This document shows, piece by piece, positions 50,771 to 61,244 of a stretch of 64,000 bases of DNA. Position numbers and translations under genes: made by a program. Below the pieces are notes generated by a model. It did no database searches, was not told the origin of the DNA, and saw nothing but the letters and a program-made list of their open reading frames with translations. The stretch comes from Azolla caroliniana (Eukaryota > Polypodiophyta). The stretch's first letter is position 1; every line of letters starts with the position of its first letter. The stretch is from assembly GCA_043228905.1 (NCBI GenBank), contig JBHGNT010000020.1:3720001-3784000 (forward strand). Direction: 5' to 3'.

Positions 50771-53700
50771 GAGGTAGCTCGAGACGAAAAGCGACATCAT
50801 TAATCTTCCCGATAATACGGAAAGGACCTAATCGCCGATAATCCAACTTCTCACATGGGCGAGTAGTCTTGATGTGTCGTCGTAGCAGCCACACCCGATC
50901 TCCAATGTTAAAACTGGATGGAAGTCGATGACGATCTGCGTAGTCCTTGTGTGATTGTTGAGCTTGCTGGAGTTGAGTAGATAAATCCGCTGGTATCTTG
51001 CGTAACCGCTCCAAACGATCCTCCGCGCAAGGATTTGTGGACACTTCTGGGGTTTCAAGGATACACCACCGGGGATGATATCCCGTATAAGCGTAGAATG
51101 GCGTGACTTTAGTCGATGCGTGGATAGCGTTATTATAGGCAAATTCGGCGAACTGAAGAATATCTGCCAAGTCATCCTGATGATAGTTGAGAAAGCACCG
51201 CAGATACTGCTCCAGTGTTTGATTTGTTCGTTCGGCTTGACCGTCGGTTTGTGGGTGGTAGCCGGAGGAGAGGTTACAAGTGACCTTCAGCATTTTAAAA
51301 AGGTGCTTCCAGAATTTTGACACAAACTGGGGTCCACGATCGCTGATGATATTATCAGGGAGTCCATGATGCCGACATACTTCCCGCATGACAATTTCGG
51401 CGGTGTCTTCACTAGATATTTCTTTAGTACATGGTAAGAAATGAGCCATCTTCGTATATCGATCCACCACTGTGAGAATCGCACTGAATCCCTTAGAGAC
51501 TGGAAGATCTGTAATGAAGTCAAGAGCAATGGATTGCCATGGCTTGCTTGGAATTGGTAATGGTTCTAATAAACCATATGGATGATGTCTTGGCATTTTC
51601 GCTCTGCAGCATGTATCGCAAGTCCGAACAAAATCTTCGACAAATTGTCGCATACGGGGCCACCAGAATGATTGTTGTACTAAATCTAATGTTTTAGTAC
51701 TACCAAAATGTCCTGCTGTATATGTGTCATGGCAATTTTGTACTACTCGAAGGCGGCAAGAACCATTAGGAACATACAAAAGTTCTTTAAAGAAGAGTAA
51801 TCCATCACAGTATTTGAATTGCCGATAATCCGTACCTGGTGATTGTGATTGTGAACATGACGCTCGAGAGGGGTCAATTTGTGCTAGTATAGCTTGGGCG
51901 AAAGCGTCAGTCTTCAAGTCCTCACGTATAGTATTGGTAATGTCGGAATCCACGGGTATGTCAAAGACCTGTGCTGCTTGCAGTCGTGCTGGACCCAAGA
52001 TTACTTGCTTCTTGTTATCGAAAGCTGGCTCACCGGGACGTGGTGTTAGATACGAACGCCGTGATAATGCATCTGCCTTCCCTTGGTGCTTCCCCGGACG
52101 GTATGTAATTTTGAAGTCGAAGCGTGTGAGGAAGTGGGCCCACCGAGCTTGACGTCGATTCAGTACACGAGCATCTTGAAAGTAGGCAAGGTTCTTGTGG
52201 TCACTGAATACAGTGACCTGATGAGGAGATCCCTCCAGGAAATGCCTCCATTGCATAAAAGAATCAACTATTGCTAATAGCTCTTTATCATGAATTTCGT
52301 AGTTGATTTCGGCGGCGTCAAACTTACGGGAGTGGAAAGCCACAGGATGTAGCTTCTCGTCGTTACCCTGTTGTGACAGAATGCTCCCCAATGCGAAATC
52401 CGATGCGTCAGCTTCGATAATGAATGGTTTTTCCGGATCCACATGACCTAAAATTGGAGCTGATGTAAACGCCTTCTTAAGACTCTCGAAAGCCATGTCC
52501 GTCTCTTTAGACCAAATGAATGATTGTCCCTTCCTGGTGAGCTGTGTGAGAGGCAGCACAATTTTTGAGTAATTTTGTATGAACTTCCGGTAAAAATTTG
52601 CAAAGCCTAGGAAGCATTGCACATCCCGCACCGAATGCGGAGTGTGCCATTCTATCACCGTTTTGACCTTGGCTGGGTCCATAGATATGCCTTCTGAGGA
52701 GATGACATAGCCGAGAAATTCCACTTGGTTGCACCCGAAACTACATTTCTCTAACTTTGCATACAGACCATGTTCTCGAAGTCGTTTTAGTACTAATAGT
52801 ACATGAGAATCATGTTCTTCTTGGGTCTTTGAATAAACCAGTAGATCATCCAAATAGATGATCAAAAAATCATCCAAGAGATCTCGAAATATATCATTCG
52901 CCATGTGCTGGAAGACTGTCGGCGCATTAGTGAGTCCGAACGGCATGACCGTATACTCGAAGTGCCCATATCTGGTGCGAAACGCGGTCTTCCATTAATC
53001 TCCTGGTCGAATCCGTACGAGGTTATAGGCTCCTCGTAAGTCGATCTTCGTGAAGAACCTGGCACCGTTGATCCATTCTAAAAGACTTGAGATAAGGGGA
53101 AGAGCATACCTATTTCTTACTGTGACCTTATTCAAGCCACGGTAATCTACAACGAGTCGAAGCGAGCCATCTTTTTTCTTGACGAAGAAAATGGGTGCGC
53201 CGGCTGGAGATTTCGAATGCCGAATGAAACCGTTCTCCAAATTCTCCTCTATATAGGCTCGAAGGACTTCTAGCTCGGTTGGTGACAAATTGTAGATCGG
53301 CCCCCATGGCGGCTCTTTTCCCGGTTGTAAGTCGATGGCGCAATCGTACGGCCGATGATGAGGAAGTGTGTTGGCTTGTACTTTATCGAACACATCAGCA
53401 TACTGACGATACTTCTCGGGAAGTTGAACGGTGGACTCCTCTTTGGTGGTGTTGGAGGGTTGTACTGATATTGCGAAGAGAAACATTTCCTCCTTGCGCC
53501 CTTCCTCACGCAACTGACGTAGCGAAATGGTTGCAACCTTCTGGGTAGGTCCTTGGGTTTGTTGCAACCGGATTTCCCTTGTCCTCCAATCTATGTCTGG
53601 GTTATGTAACTCGAACCATGGTAATCCTAAAACTATGGGGTGTTCTGGAATACTAATAATATTAAATGATACTACACATGTTAAGTTATCTAGGACAATA

Positions 53701-54020
53701 TTAACGGGTTCCGACTCTTCTATGATATTACCAGAAGCAATGGGACGACCATCAATGACTACTACTGAGGCTGGACATGGGAGCTTTCTGAGAGATATCT
53801 GATGAGCTCGGGCAAAATTCCTATCCATGAAGCAAGAATTAGCTCCGGAATCTAGAAGGGCTAAGGTATGTACTGGAGGGGTACTTTTAGTACTAACTGC
53901 TACTTGGGCTACGAACACATCACTAACTTGCTTAGAGGGAATGGAACCACTAATGGGCTGCACAGATCTAGGGCTGTCCAACCAAACGGCTCCTATTTTG
54001 GCTGGACTTAGTCGTTTAAC
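50706..54020 (-). pseudogene. Chromovirus G pol
   Basis: Reached from gag by a -1 shift at 54014-54020. Protease ALLDSGANSCFMDRNFA; RT SLRLVVDYRGLNKVT, FFTKIDLRGAYNLVRI, a TAA at 52992-52994 after RPGD, YTVMPFGLTNAPTVFQ and catalytic IIYLDDLLVYS; RNase H FIIEADASDFALGSIL and VFSDHKNLAYF; integrase finger HDTYTAGHFGSTKT with CDTCCRAKMP, LDFITDLPVSKG, ISDRGPQFVSKFW and HPQTDGQAERTNQ. Ends at TAG 50706 after a deletion. Apart from the TAA it is intact over about 1,090 codons. Confidence 0.93.
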
Positions 54021-55177
54021 TCTTCTTCTAATTGGCTAAGGACATCAAATTTGTTTGCGAGATTCGGACTATTAGTACTATTAGGACTATTATGACTATG
54101 AGGACTATCAGAGATTCCTACTGAAATAGACTCGGGTTTAGTATAATCAGAACTAACAACGACTTGGTTTACCTGCCTTCTTGGTCTATGGGGACAGTTT
54201 ATCGCGATATGCCCTGGTCCACCGCAATAAAGGAATAATCGGTTTGTTCGGCGTCGTTGCTTTTCCTCCTCCGATAGCGGCCCACGACGACGTGTAGTGT
54301 CAATTTCCATTGGAGTTGGAGTACTTACTGGAGGCGCATTATGTGACTCCCTTTGAAAAGGTTTTGCTACCACTGAGGCATAGGTAGGCTCGGATCTTGC
54401 CCTCGGCATCTGAAATTGTCGTTCCGAACGTCGCTCGAAGAGGCGGTTGTCACATCTGACCGCTCGACTGATTGCTTCTGTTAATGATTTTGGCTCTTCA
54501 GGGAAAGTTAAGAGTAAATCCTTGACATCGTTGCGTAGACCATAGCGGAACTGCTCCATCAATGCTTGATCATCCCAGGGGATATCGGCGGCGAGTAGGC
54601 GGAAATCTGCAGCATATGCGGAGGCTGGACGGTCACCTTGGCGTAATCGCCGGATTTTGTTGATTGCAGTCCTTATGCTGTCAGTATCTCCAAAACATGC
54701 TTTAAACTCACTTATGAATTCTTCAAAATTATTTAGTACTGGAGATTCCTTTTCTAGTAGCGGAGCGAACCATGCTAATGTTGAGCCATTTAACAACGTG
54801 CCTACTAAACCCACTCGTGATGCATCGGTGGGATATCGGGACGGATGCATTTGAATAACTAACCGTACCTGGTTAAGAAACCCTCTAAACTGCGATCGCG
54901 TTCCATCGAACTTCGTGGGAAGGCCAATCTTGGGTTCTTTATGAATCCCTTGTGCTCCGTGCCCTTGTTGTTGCATTGCTACGATGGTTGCTTCGAGTTG
55001 TTGCACGCGTAACGCAAGTTCCCCATGCTGTTGTTGCGTTTGCTGCTTTTCTAAGGAAATTTGCTGAAGATCCCCCAACAAGTGTTGATTTTCTTGTTCC
55101 AAAGCATGAAACTTCTCTTTCAAGCATTGAAATTCCGAGAAAACGGATTGATACTCTTCAGCGCTAACGGTGGCCAT
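54008..55177 (-). CDS. gag: Chromovirus G gag, intact
   Basis: 389 codons from ATG 55175-55177 (MATVSAEEYQ). An N-terminal coiled coil (CLKEKFHALEQENQHLL) is followed by the capsid domain with KFDGTRSQFRGFLNQVRLV, GSTLAWFAPLLEKESPV and FRYGLRNDVKDLLLTFPEEP. The knuckle LYCGGPGHIAINCP lacks the expected first cysteine (Phe in FLYC). It ends LEEELND-TAA at 54008. Closest in style to gag of fungal and moss chromoviruses. Likely able to form particles, but with weakened RNA binding. Confidence 0.92.
   Translation of the reverse strand: MATVSAEEYQSVFSEFQCLKEKFHALEQENQHLLGDLQQISLEKQQTQQQHGELALRVQQLEATIVAMQQQGHGAQGIHKEPKIGLPTKFDGTRSQFRGFLNQVRLVIQMHPSRYPTDASRVGLVGTLLNGSTLAWFAPLLEKESPVLNNFEEFISEFKACFGDTDSIRTAINKIRRLRQGDRPASAYAADFRLLAADIPWDDQALMEQFRYGLRNDVKDLLLTFPEEPKSLTEAISRAVRCDNRLFERRSERQFQMPRARSEPTYASVVAKPFQRESHNAPPVSTPTPMEIDTTRRRGPLSEEEKQRRRTNRLFLYCGGPGHIAINCPHRPRRQVNQVVVSSDYTKPESISVGISDSPHSHNSPNSTNSPNLANKFDVLSQLEEELND
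54014..54020 (-). other. GTTAAAC slippery heptamer at gag-pol overlap
   Basis: In the gag phase the codons are gaG-TTA-AAC-gac-TAA, so the heptamer G_TTA_AAC ends one codon before the gag stop. Slipping back one base gives VKRLSPAKIGAVWLDSPRS and opens pol. GUUAAAC is a known -1 frameshift signal in nidoviruses. I have not established a downstream structure. Confidence 0.6.
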
Positions 55178-55255
55178 GGGATGAAGGAAAAGGGAAATAA
55201 GAGACTAGTAGGAAAGGAGGGAGAGAAAAGACCAGACAGCAAAATCGGTTCAAAC

Positions 55256-55389
55256 TGTCAGGAACTCTATTAAGGCAGAGAAGGAATTAGTACTAAAAGA
55301 AGGATTAGTACTATTGTTGGGGAATAGTACTAAGACAGAGAAGGATTAGTACTATGAGAGGTGTCGAACTTTGAGAGAAGGAATGAGTG

Positions 55390-55438
<49 letters not shown>

Positions 55439-55723
55439 GCGAAAGATATATGTATTATATGAAGGAAGATATACAACAGTAGTTAGAAGGCTTAAGACTG
55501 GCGTTGAACCGATTTGGTTCGAACTAATGCCTTGCGCCTCCTTTTATAGTGTCTTCAGGAATACTCCTGAAGTTTCTAGAATGTTCCAGAGAAATCTGGA
55601 ATATACATCAATTTCCAATAAAACCTAAATGAAAATAATATCCTTCAAATTACAATTCATAACCTAATGGTAAAGTCTCGACCCGTGTAACAAAAGGTTA
55701 TGGGTTCGAGTCTAGTTATGACA
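55256..55723 (-). repeat. Chromovirus G 5' LTR
   Basis: 468 bp, near-identical to 50091-50562. The internal side (minus strand) reads GTTTGAACCGATTTTGCTG, with no obvious TGG-type primer site, as in self-priming or unusual chromoviruses. Confidence 0.95.
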
Positions 55724-57213
55724 CATGGACGACGGATGAGGCCAACCGGATTCGGAAGAAACCCTACCGATTCTTTCTCCGGGACGGATACATATGGAAG
55801 CACCCGAAGAAGAGGAATGACATCCCACTCCGAGTGGTGGCAAAGAAGGAGGATCAGGAGGATTTGCTGGCGGTGTACCACGATAGCCCGTGGGCTGGAC
55901 ACCGTGGAACGTGGGCCACGTTCGAAAAGCTAAAGGGGAAGTACTAGTGGCCGGGACTATATCGGGACATGCATCGGTTCGTGACGACTTGCGAAAGCTG
56001 TCAGGTGCACTCCCTGATCCGACATCGGGATGAGCTTCACCCGACCTACCCTCCGACCGTCCACTTCAAGTGGATGGTGGATTTGGTGACGATGCCAATG
56101 GGGGTAGGACAGATGCGGTATCTGGTGCTGGCTCGGGAAGATCTAAGGAACCAGGTTGAAGGCCGAGCCCTGCAGAACAAGATGACGGCAGCCATGTGCC
56201 AGTTTTTGATTGAGGACGTAGTATGCCGATACGGGTGCGTAGGGAAGATCGTGGCTGACCGTGGTGAGTTGGACGCAGAAGAGGCCGAAGAGCTGTTCGA
56301 CCGGCTAGGAGTCAAACTTTCGCTCACCACAACGTACAATCCGGAGGCGAACGGGAAGGTGGAGCGCGAACACGGGCCAATTGTCAAAGCGCTAGTACGG
56401 TCGTGCGGAGGCCGAGTCGGGGACTGGCCACGGCTGCTACCTTATGCCTTGTGGGCGGACCGGACTACGCATAGTTCGGTAACCGGGTTCATGCCGGCCG
56501 AGCTGATGTTCGGACAGAAGCCGATCATGCCAACAGAGCGAACGATCTCCTCGTGGGCCACGGTGGACTGGAGGGATGAGATGAGCCGGGAGGAACTGTT
56601 GGCGGCGCGGATTCGACAACTCGAGCGGAGACCGAAGGACGTAGAGCGAGCCACGGAGAAACTTCGGGTAGCGAGGATAAGGGACAAAGCCCGGTTCGAC
56701 CGAACACACCGGCTCCGGCCAAGGAAGATCGAGGAAGGCGACTGGGTGCTAGTCTATGACAGCAGCCTCGACAATCAGCACAGGGCCACGCGGAAGTTTG
56801 CGAGGAGGTGGTTCGGGCCTTACGTAGTAACAGGCGCCAACGGCAATGGCACGTACCATCTCGCGGAGCTCGACGGTACGAGAATGGCGATACCGGTAGC
56901 GGGGAAGAGGATCAAATCATTCAAGAAACGACACGACGATGAGCCGGAGCTAGGGGGCATGGATAGCGACGACGAGCAGCCCGAGGCGGAGAATGAACCG
57001 GTAAACGAGGAATTAAAACGGGGATCGGTTTTCTCCCATAGAACCGAGTTTTGGCGCATACCGGTGGATGCGCAGTTACGTGGGGGCGGATGTCGTGAAG
57101 AAAACCGTCCCCAGGCGCAAACCGTGTATAGTGTGTGTGAACCAGCCCTTACACGTGGGCACGTCCCTTGTCGTACAGTAGATAGGGAGGCACAAAGGTT
57201 AAATCCTAGGTAG
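55724..57213 (+). pseudogene. Gypsy-B1 integrase, running into the 3' LTR
   Basis: After the chromovirus: WTTDEANRIRKKPYRFFLRD, YHDSPWAGHRGTWATFEKLKGKY-TAG-WPGLYRD (TGG in B2), then a clean 414-codon frame from 55969 with CESCQVHS, MVDLVTMPMG, VADRGELDAEE and YNPEANGKVEREHGP, and the C-terminal EEGDWVLVYD, WFGPYVVTGANGNGTYHLAEL. Where B2 ends with TGA, B1 has TTA, so the frame continues through the purine tract about 123 bases into the 3' LTR. Confidence 0.92.
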
Positions 57214-57777
57214 CAATATTCTGTAAGGGAAATCGAGGAGTATCTCTGTCCGAAAGGACAGAGAATTAATGTGATGTAAACGGGTAAGACGGCCTCCCTC
57301 CTTGAGCTATAAAAGAGAGGTAGACGGGGAGAGAAGGGTATCGTGCGCTAGAGGGAACGAAGTGTTGTCGGACTGGGACCGAGCTCTTCTTCCCTATTGT
57401 TCCCCATAGCCTTCTTTTGCGCAGGCTCTCAAGAGGCTGATTCTGCTCCGTGGAACGCCCGTGTGCTTCCGGCAAAATCTCCATCTCGCTCTTCTGTTTG
57501 TGTGAGTGAACAGGCTTCGGTGTTTGCCTTGCCGTCCTGTTAGTTGTAACCGTCTCGATATATATACTTATATTAATATACATACGTGTTCATATACTCG
57601 GACTTCTAGTCGTCTCGTTTTGCTGTGTTGTTGGACTGTGATTCCTATGTGCTCCCGTGTCTGTGCGTGTGTAAGAGCATCTGTTGCCTTTCCGCTCTCC
57701 TCCTTCTCAGCTATTTCTCGGTCCAAGACCCCGGTGGTCCCGCCTTGTTCCCCATGCACGCACGTAACAACGCGACA
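57091..57777 (+). repeat. Gypsy-B1 3' LTR
   Basis: 687 bp. Same termini, TATA box (CTATAAAAG at about 57306) and hairpin (about 57243-57264) as the 5' LTR, with roughly 30 differences by eye. Preceded by the purine tract TGGGGGCGGA and followed by GCGC. Confidence 0.95.
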
Positions 57778-59841
57778 GCGCGCGGTCCTCCCGGTCCTTC
57801 TGTTAACGGAGTTCTTCCTTCAGCCTTTCAATTTTCGTCTCCGCCATCTGTCGCAGCTTGTCTTTCTCCTGTAGCAATTTCTCTTTTTCCTCCTTTAGCC
57901 GGTCGTACGCGTGATGTCCTTTATGTAGGTTTTCCTCTGCCTGGCGGAGCTTCTCAGCAATCTTTTTTAATTCTTCTTCGACCGCCTTCTTCAAGTCGCG
58001 TTCGCGGCTCCGTAATGCTTCTTGTGTGGCAAGTTCATCACGTAATTCCGCAAGCTCTTGGGCTTGTGCCGCATCTTTCTCCGGGACAGTTTCTGTCTCC
58101 GGGGTCTTATTCATATGTACATCAACCGGAGTCACCGGTGCTTGGATCTGCTTGCAGTTAAGGCCATTTTGGCAATGTCTCCTGTGATCCAATCCAAGTC
58201 TTGTTCGAGGCACTGGATCCTTGACGGGGCCGTCTCCAGTTCATCGGTTGTGACGAGCAACCGTTCCGTTTGCGCTCTTTCTTCTGCCTCTATGCATCCG
58301 ACTACTCCGGCAATTTGTTCTCCTATCCACTGGAGCCATTGGTTGTTGGTGCACTGTTGTTGCGTCTGCACGGCGGGTTGGCTGATGGGTTCACTTGCCG
58401 GTGGCTGGTCCCGCCTTACTGCGTCGAGCTGCACTTCTGGTTCTGCCTGCTGACCACTTTGTTGTTTCGGCTCTAGGTGTGTTTCGGCTAGCTGCCCCTT
58501 GTCTGCTTATTCTTGGCCGGATGAGGAGGTTTGCCTTTGTATAACCGGCTCTTGAGTTATGGGGCTTGCCGATGCTGCCTGTTGTGCAGGAACTTCTGTG
58601 ACCGGTTCCATCCGAACCGGTTCCAGTGCCTCCCTTGGCGTGGGATGCTCAGTGTGAGTTGCGGGCGTTCCATCCTTCTGTGGGTCTGAACGCTTCCCAG
58701 CTGATTTAGCGGTGCTCTTCACCGGCCGCCGCTGGGGGTACACCGTGGGTTCTTCCTCCATTTCCTCCGCCTGAGTCCCGGCATTCATTCTTGCCGCCAG
58801 GGTGTCCGTTTCTTGCTGCACCGGTCAGTGGAGTGGGCTCTTCAGGGGCCGTGTCGGTGTCTCCTCGTGTATGTCTATCGGCCGCTTCCGGCAAGCGTGC
58901 TCCTTTGCCGCCTTCTCTACATCGTCCGTCTTCCCCTTAGTGGCCTTGGAGGCCAACAGCTGTTGTCGTTTCGAAGCAGGTTTCGGGGTGCCGTTTGTTG
59001 CTCTTCCCCGCTTCTTGGTCTGGACGGGCTCGACCAGTGGCGCCAATAGGGTGAGGCATTGAGTCACCGCATGCTATATTTTTCAGCCTTCCTTGCCGTC
59101 CTTTCCTCTTACGATATCAATCACTATACACAACCCGTCGGCGATCAGCACCGGCCAATCCACCTTGACCCCTTCGTACGTCGCGATAATCAAGCCTGCT
59201 CGGTTTTGAGGCATAATGGGGGGTCGAGGGTATACGTGGCTGAACTCATGGAGTACATGGGCAATTTCGTGGAATAACATATCTTCGCCGCCCTGTGTCC
59301 TATAGCCTTTGCTGGCGAGAGAATACTCACCGAAATATTTGATGAGTTGCTCAGAGGTAGGATTGTCGATCGTGTAGATGCCCCCCTCCAGAAGGCCTGT
59401 TAACGCACGGATTGCCTCCTCCGTGATCACCTTTGTGTCGATTTCTTTGATAATCTTTTCGGCCTCCTTGTGTGGCGCCGCCTCCATAATCGTCAAGAAA
59501 CCCTCCAATCCGTGTTGCCGTAGCCATTTCTTGGCGGCTTCAGACAGTGTTTGGCAGTCCATCTCTGTGTCGAGGTCGAAGAGCGTTGGCGACGTTTGAT
59601 GGTGGGGAGAGTGTGAGAGAGAAAGTTCTAAGTGAGTGGGTTCTCTGTGCGCGAGCTCTCTACGATTGATCTTCACGTGTCTGTCTCCGTCTGTTCTCCT
59701 TGGTTCGCGAAAGGAGAAGGTCTCGATGCGTGGGGGTTTTTCTCTCTGCATCTTGGCGCCTTTTTTGAGCCTCCGCATGTGCAGGTCGTGTACTATAATA
59801 GTATTGCGTGCCATGTGGCGATGGTTTAATGTCCTATTCAT
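57778..59841 (-). pseudogene. Gypsy-D ORF3, head domain and linker
   Basis: The conserved head (about 59090-59565) reads MDCQTLSEAAKKWLRQHGLEG, AAPHKEAEKIIKEID, AIRALTGLLEGGIYTIDN, IKYFGEYSLASKGYRTQGG, LFHEIAHVLHEF and RAGLIIATYEGVKVDWPVL, aligning residue by residue with Gypsy-C ORF3. The linker has Lys/Arg-rich patches (TKKRGRATNG, VEKAAKEHACRKRP), then NNQWLQWIGEQIAGVV and a coiled coil (LREKLRQ-type heptads, ELRDELATQEALRSRERDL). Several stops occur (for example 59083, 58822, 58507). It continues at 16872 across the B1 insertion. Confidence 0.83.
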
Positions 59842-60001
59842 AGCCTCCTCATACCTTTTCGACGTGCCTCTTTACTCCTCGTTTGCATGGCCGTTTCCAC
59901 CACTCCTTTCCATGATTTCTTTGATTCGCTTTTTCTTCTCTTCTTTTCTTTTTCTTTTTTTTTGTAAAATTAATTGTGTGGTTAATTTTTCTCCGGTCCT
60001 G
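59842..60001 (-). promoter_or_regulatory. Gypsy-D pol-ORF3 spacer
   Basis: On the minus strand an A-rich tract (ACAAAAAAAAAGAAAAAGAA) is followed about 100 bases later by CTATGAATAGGAC (59843-59831), in the same order as the poly(A) and CTATAAATAGGAAG of Gypsy-C. This supports a conserved internal promoter or leader for ORF3. Confidence 0.5.
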
Positions 60002-60784
60002 TCAAACCCTTACCCGAAACACGCAACTTGCCGGTCTCTTGACGGTTTGCCGTCGTTTTGCTTTCCTCCTTACCGGCTTGGTGGTAGTCGTTTTCCTCAC
60101 GGGTTGTCGTCGTGGTTGGCCTGCCGTCATCTGATTCGGTGGCAGCCCTTTGTTCAAATGGGTTCTTGGGCATAGGTCCTTTAGTCTAAATCCATTGACC
60201 CATTTACCCAGCACCTCGCCGGCAAGTGTCCCTAACTGGTAGGATCCATTGAACTCGCGTGTGATCCAGTACGGTCCGGTCCATCTAAACCGTAGTTTGC
60301 CTGGCATTTTACCCATCCGGGTCTGGAACACTAGTACCGGTTTGCCGATTTCGAACATTTTTTCGTTTCCCTTCCAGTGCCGATTTACAAACGCCTTCCG
60401 TCGCTGTTGTTCCAATTCCAGGTGCATGATGCTCGCCAGTCAGTGTTCTTCTAGTTCACACAGAGTCTTTAACCAAATTGCCTCCGATTCCTTTTCATTA
60501 AGTCGTTCCCTAATCTGGATCCGTAAGCTCGGTACCTGGAACTCGACCGGCATGACTGCCTCTAATCCGAATGCTAACCGGCACGACGTTGTTCGGATGC
60601 TTGTTTTCTACGTTGTCCGGTAAGCCCATAGCGCATTGTGCAGCTTCATGTCCCAATCTGTCCGATTTTCATTGACGATCTTGTGTAGGATATTCTGTAG
60701 CGTTTTGTTTGTTGACTCAGCTAATCCGTTGGCTTGTGGGTAGTATGGGGTGCTCCGTTTATGTACTACCGCATAGAATGACGT
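60002..60784 (-). pseudogene. Gypsy-D integrase C-terminus
   Basis: Minus-strand reading: KRSTPYYPQANGLAESTNKT (catalytic Glu), NENRTDWDMKLHNALWAYRT, a TAG, AFGLEAVMPVEFQVPSLRI, QQRRKAFVNRHWKGNEKMF, GKPVLVFQTRMGKMPGKLRF and VLGKWVNGFRLKDL, closely parallel to Gypsy-C. A longer basic tail (RRKAKRRQTVKR) follows to a stop at about 60002. Cut at 60784 by Copia-B prime. Confidence 0.88.
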
Positions 60785-61172
60785 TGTTGAGAGACAAGCT
60801 CAACATCGGTTGGATCGGCTGAAGAAGCCGAGGACCGGATCGGTTGGGACCGATCGGTTAGGCCGGGTGCGTAAACCGGGAGGTCGTTAGGAAAAATATT
60901 CCGTGAGGAATATATTTGGGAGTTAGTGTAGGGGCTCTTGATGAGCATTGAAGTACTGTCAGTACTTCGGTCAGTCCTTTTAGGACTTGTATAAAAGTGC
61001 TCACTGAGCACGTCTTTTGTACAGACTGAGTAATATTATTGAATATAGTTTTTCTGCTTTCTCTCTCTCTGTCTCTCCTGCGTATACCATGTAAGCCCAA
61101 GCTCTCCATTGAACCTGAGTTTACTCCCTTCTGTTCGGTCTTCATACTTGCTTCCGCACGTTATTTTCTACA
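60785..61172 (+). repeat. Copia-B prime 5' LTR
   Basis: 388 bp, TGTTGAGAGACAAGCTC to TTATTTTCTACA. TATA box TATAAAAG at about 60989-60996. U3 has GGATCGG and ACCGGATCGG words; U5 has a CT run and CTTCCGCAC as in Copia-B. Confidence 0.93.
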
Positions 61173-61184
61173 TGGTATCAGAGC
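61173..61184 (+). promoter_or_regulatory. Copia-B prime primer-binding site
   Basis: TGGTATCAGAGC immediately after the LTR; complementary to initiator Met-tRNA. Confidence 0.95.
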
Positions 61185-61244
61185 ACGAGGGTTGAGAACC
61201 TCTCTACAGCCGACACAGCTTGACGAAGAAGAACAAGAAGAACG

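Larger units (their letters stand above)
50091..55723 (-). mobile_element. Chromovirus G: very young gypsy chromovirus
   Basis: A 5.6-kb minus-strand element with LTRs 50091-50562 and 55256-55723 that differ only by GA-repeat length and one substitution by eye. The target duplication is CATGG (50086-50090, 55724-55728). Gag is intact and pol has one nonsense codon plus a C-terminal deletion. It is the youngest insertion in the window. Gag and pol resemble fungal and moss chromoviruses, a lineage distinct from the other gypsy elements here. Confidence 0.96.
16877..57777 (+). mobile_element. Gypsy-B1: Ty3/gypsy element bearing three insertions
   Basis: A plus-strand element with both LTRs (16877-17563 and 57091-57777) and gag, protease, RT, RNase H and integrase in gypsy order, spread over 40.9 kb by Copia-A, Gypsy-B2 and chromovirus G. 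Without these it is about 7 kb. The target duplication is GCGC (16873-16876 and 57778-57781), four bases; this length keeps the disrupted Gypsy-D ORF3 in frame. LTRs differ at roughly 30 of 687 positions by eye, the oldest of the datable insertions. Integrase and RT resemble fungal/bryophyte-type gypsy elements rather than seed-plant Athila/Tat. Confidence 0.95.
15357..60784 (-). mobile_element. Gypsy-D: Ty3/gypsy element with ORF3, split by insertions
   Basis: A minus-strand element seen from its 3' end: 3' LTR 15357-15814, ORF3 C-terminus 15869-16872, then the 40.9-kb Gypsy-B1 insertion, ORF3 N-terminus (57778-59841), a spacer and integrase C-terminus (60002-60784). Copia-B prime cuts it at 60784, so RT, gag and the 5' LTR lie outside the window. 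Its LTR ends, the motif next to the 3' LTR and ORF3 show it is a sister family of Gypsy-C. ORF3 reads in frame across the removed B1 insertion with a single GCGC. Confidence 0.88.

Noticed and set aside
16877-57781. Six-base target duplication GCGCGC for Gypsy-B1
   Set aside because: Six bases match by chance in a GC repeat; only four restores the Gypsy-D ORF3 frame and agrees with the 4-bp GCGT of B2.
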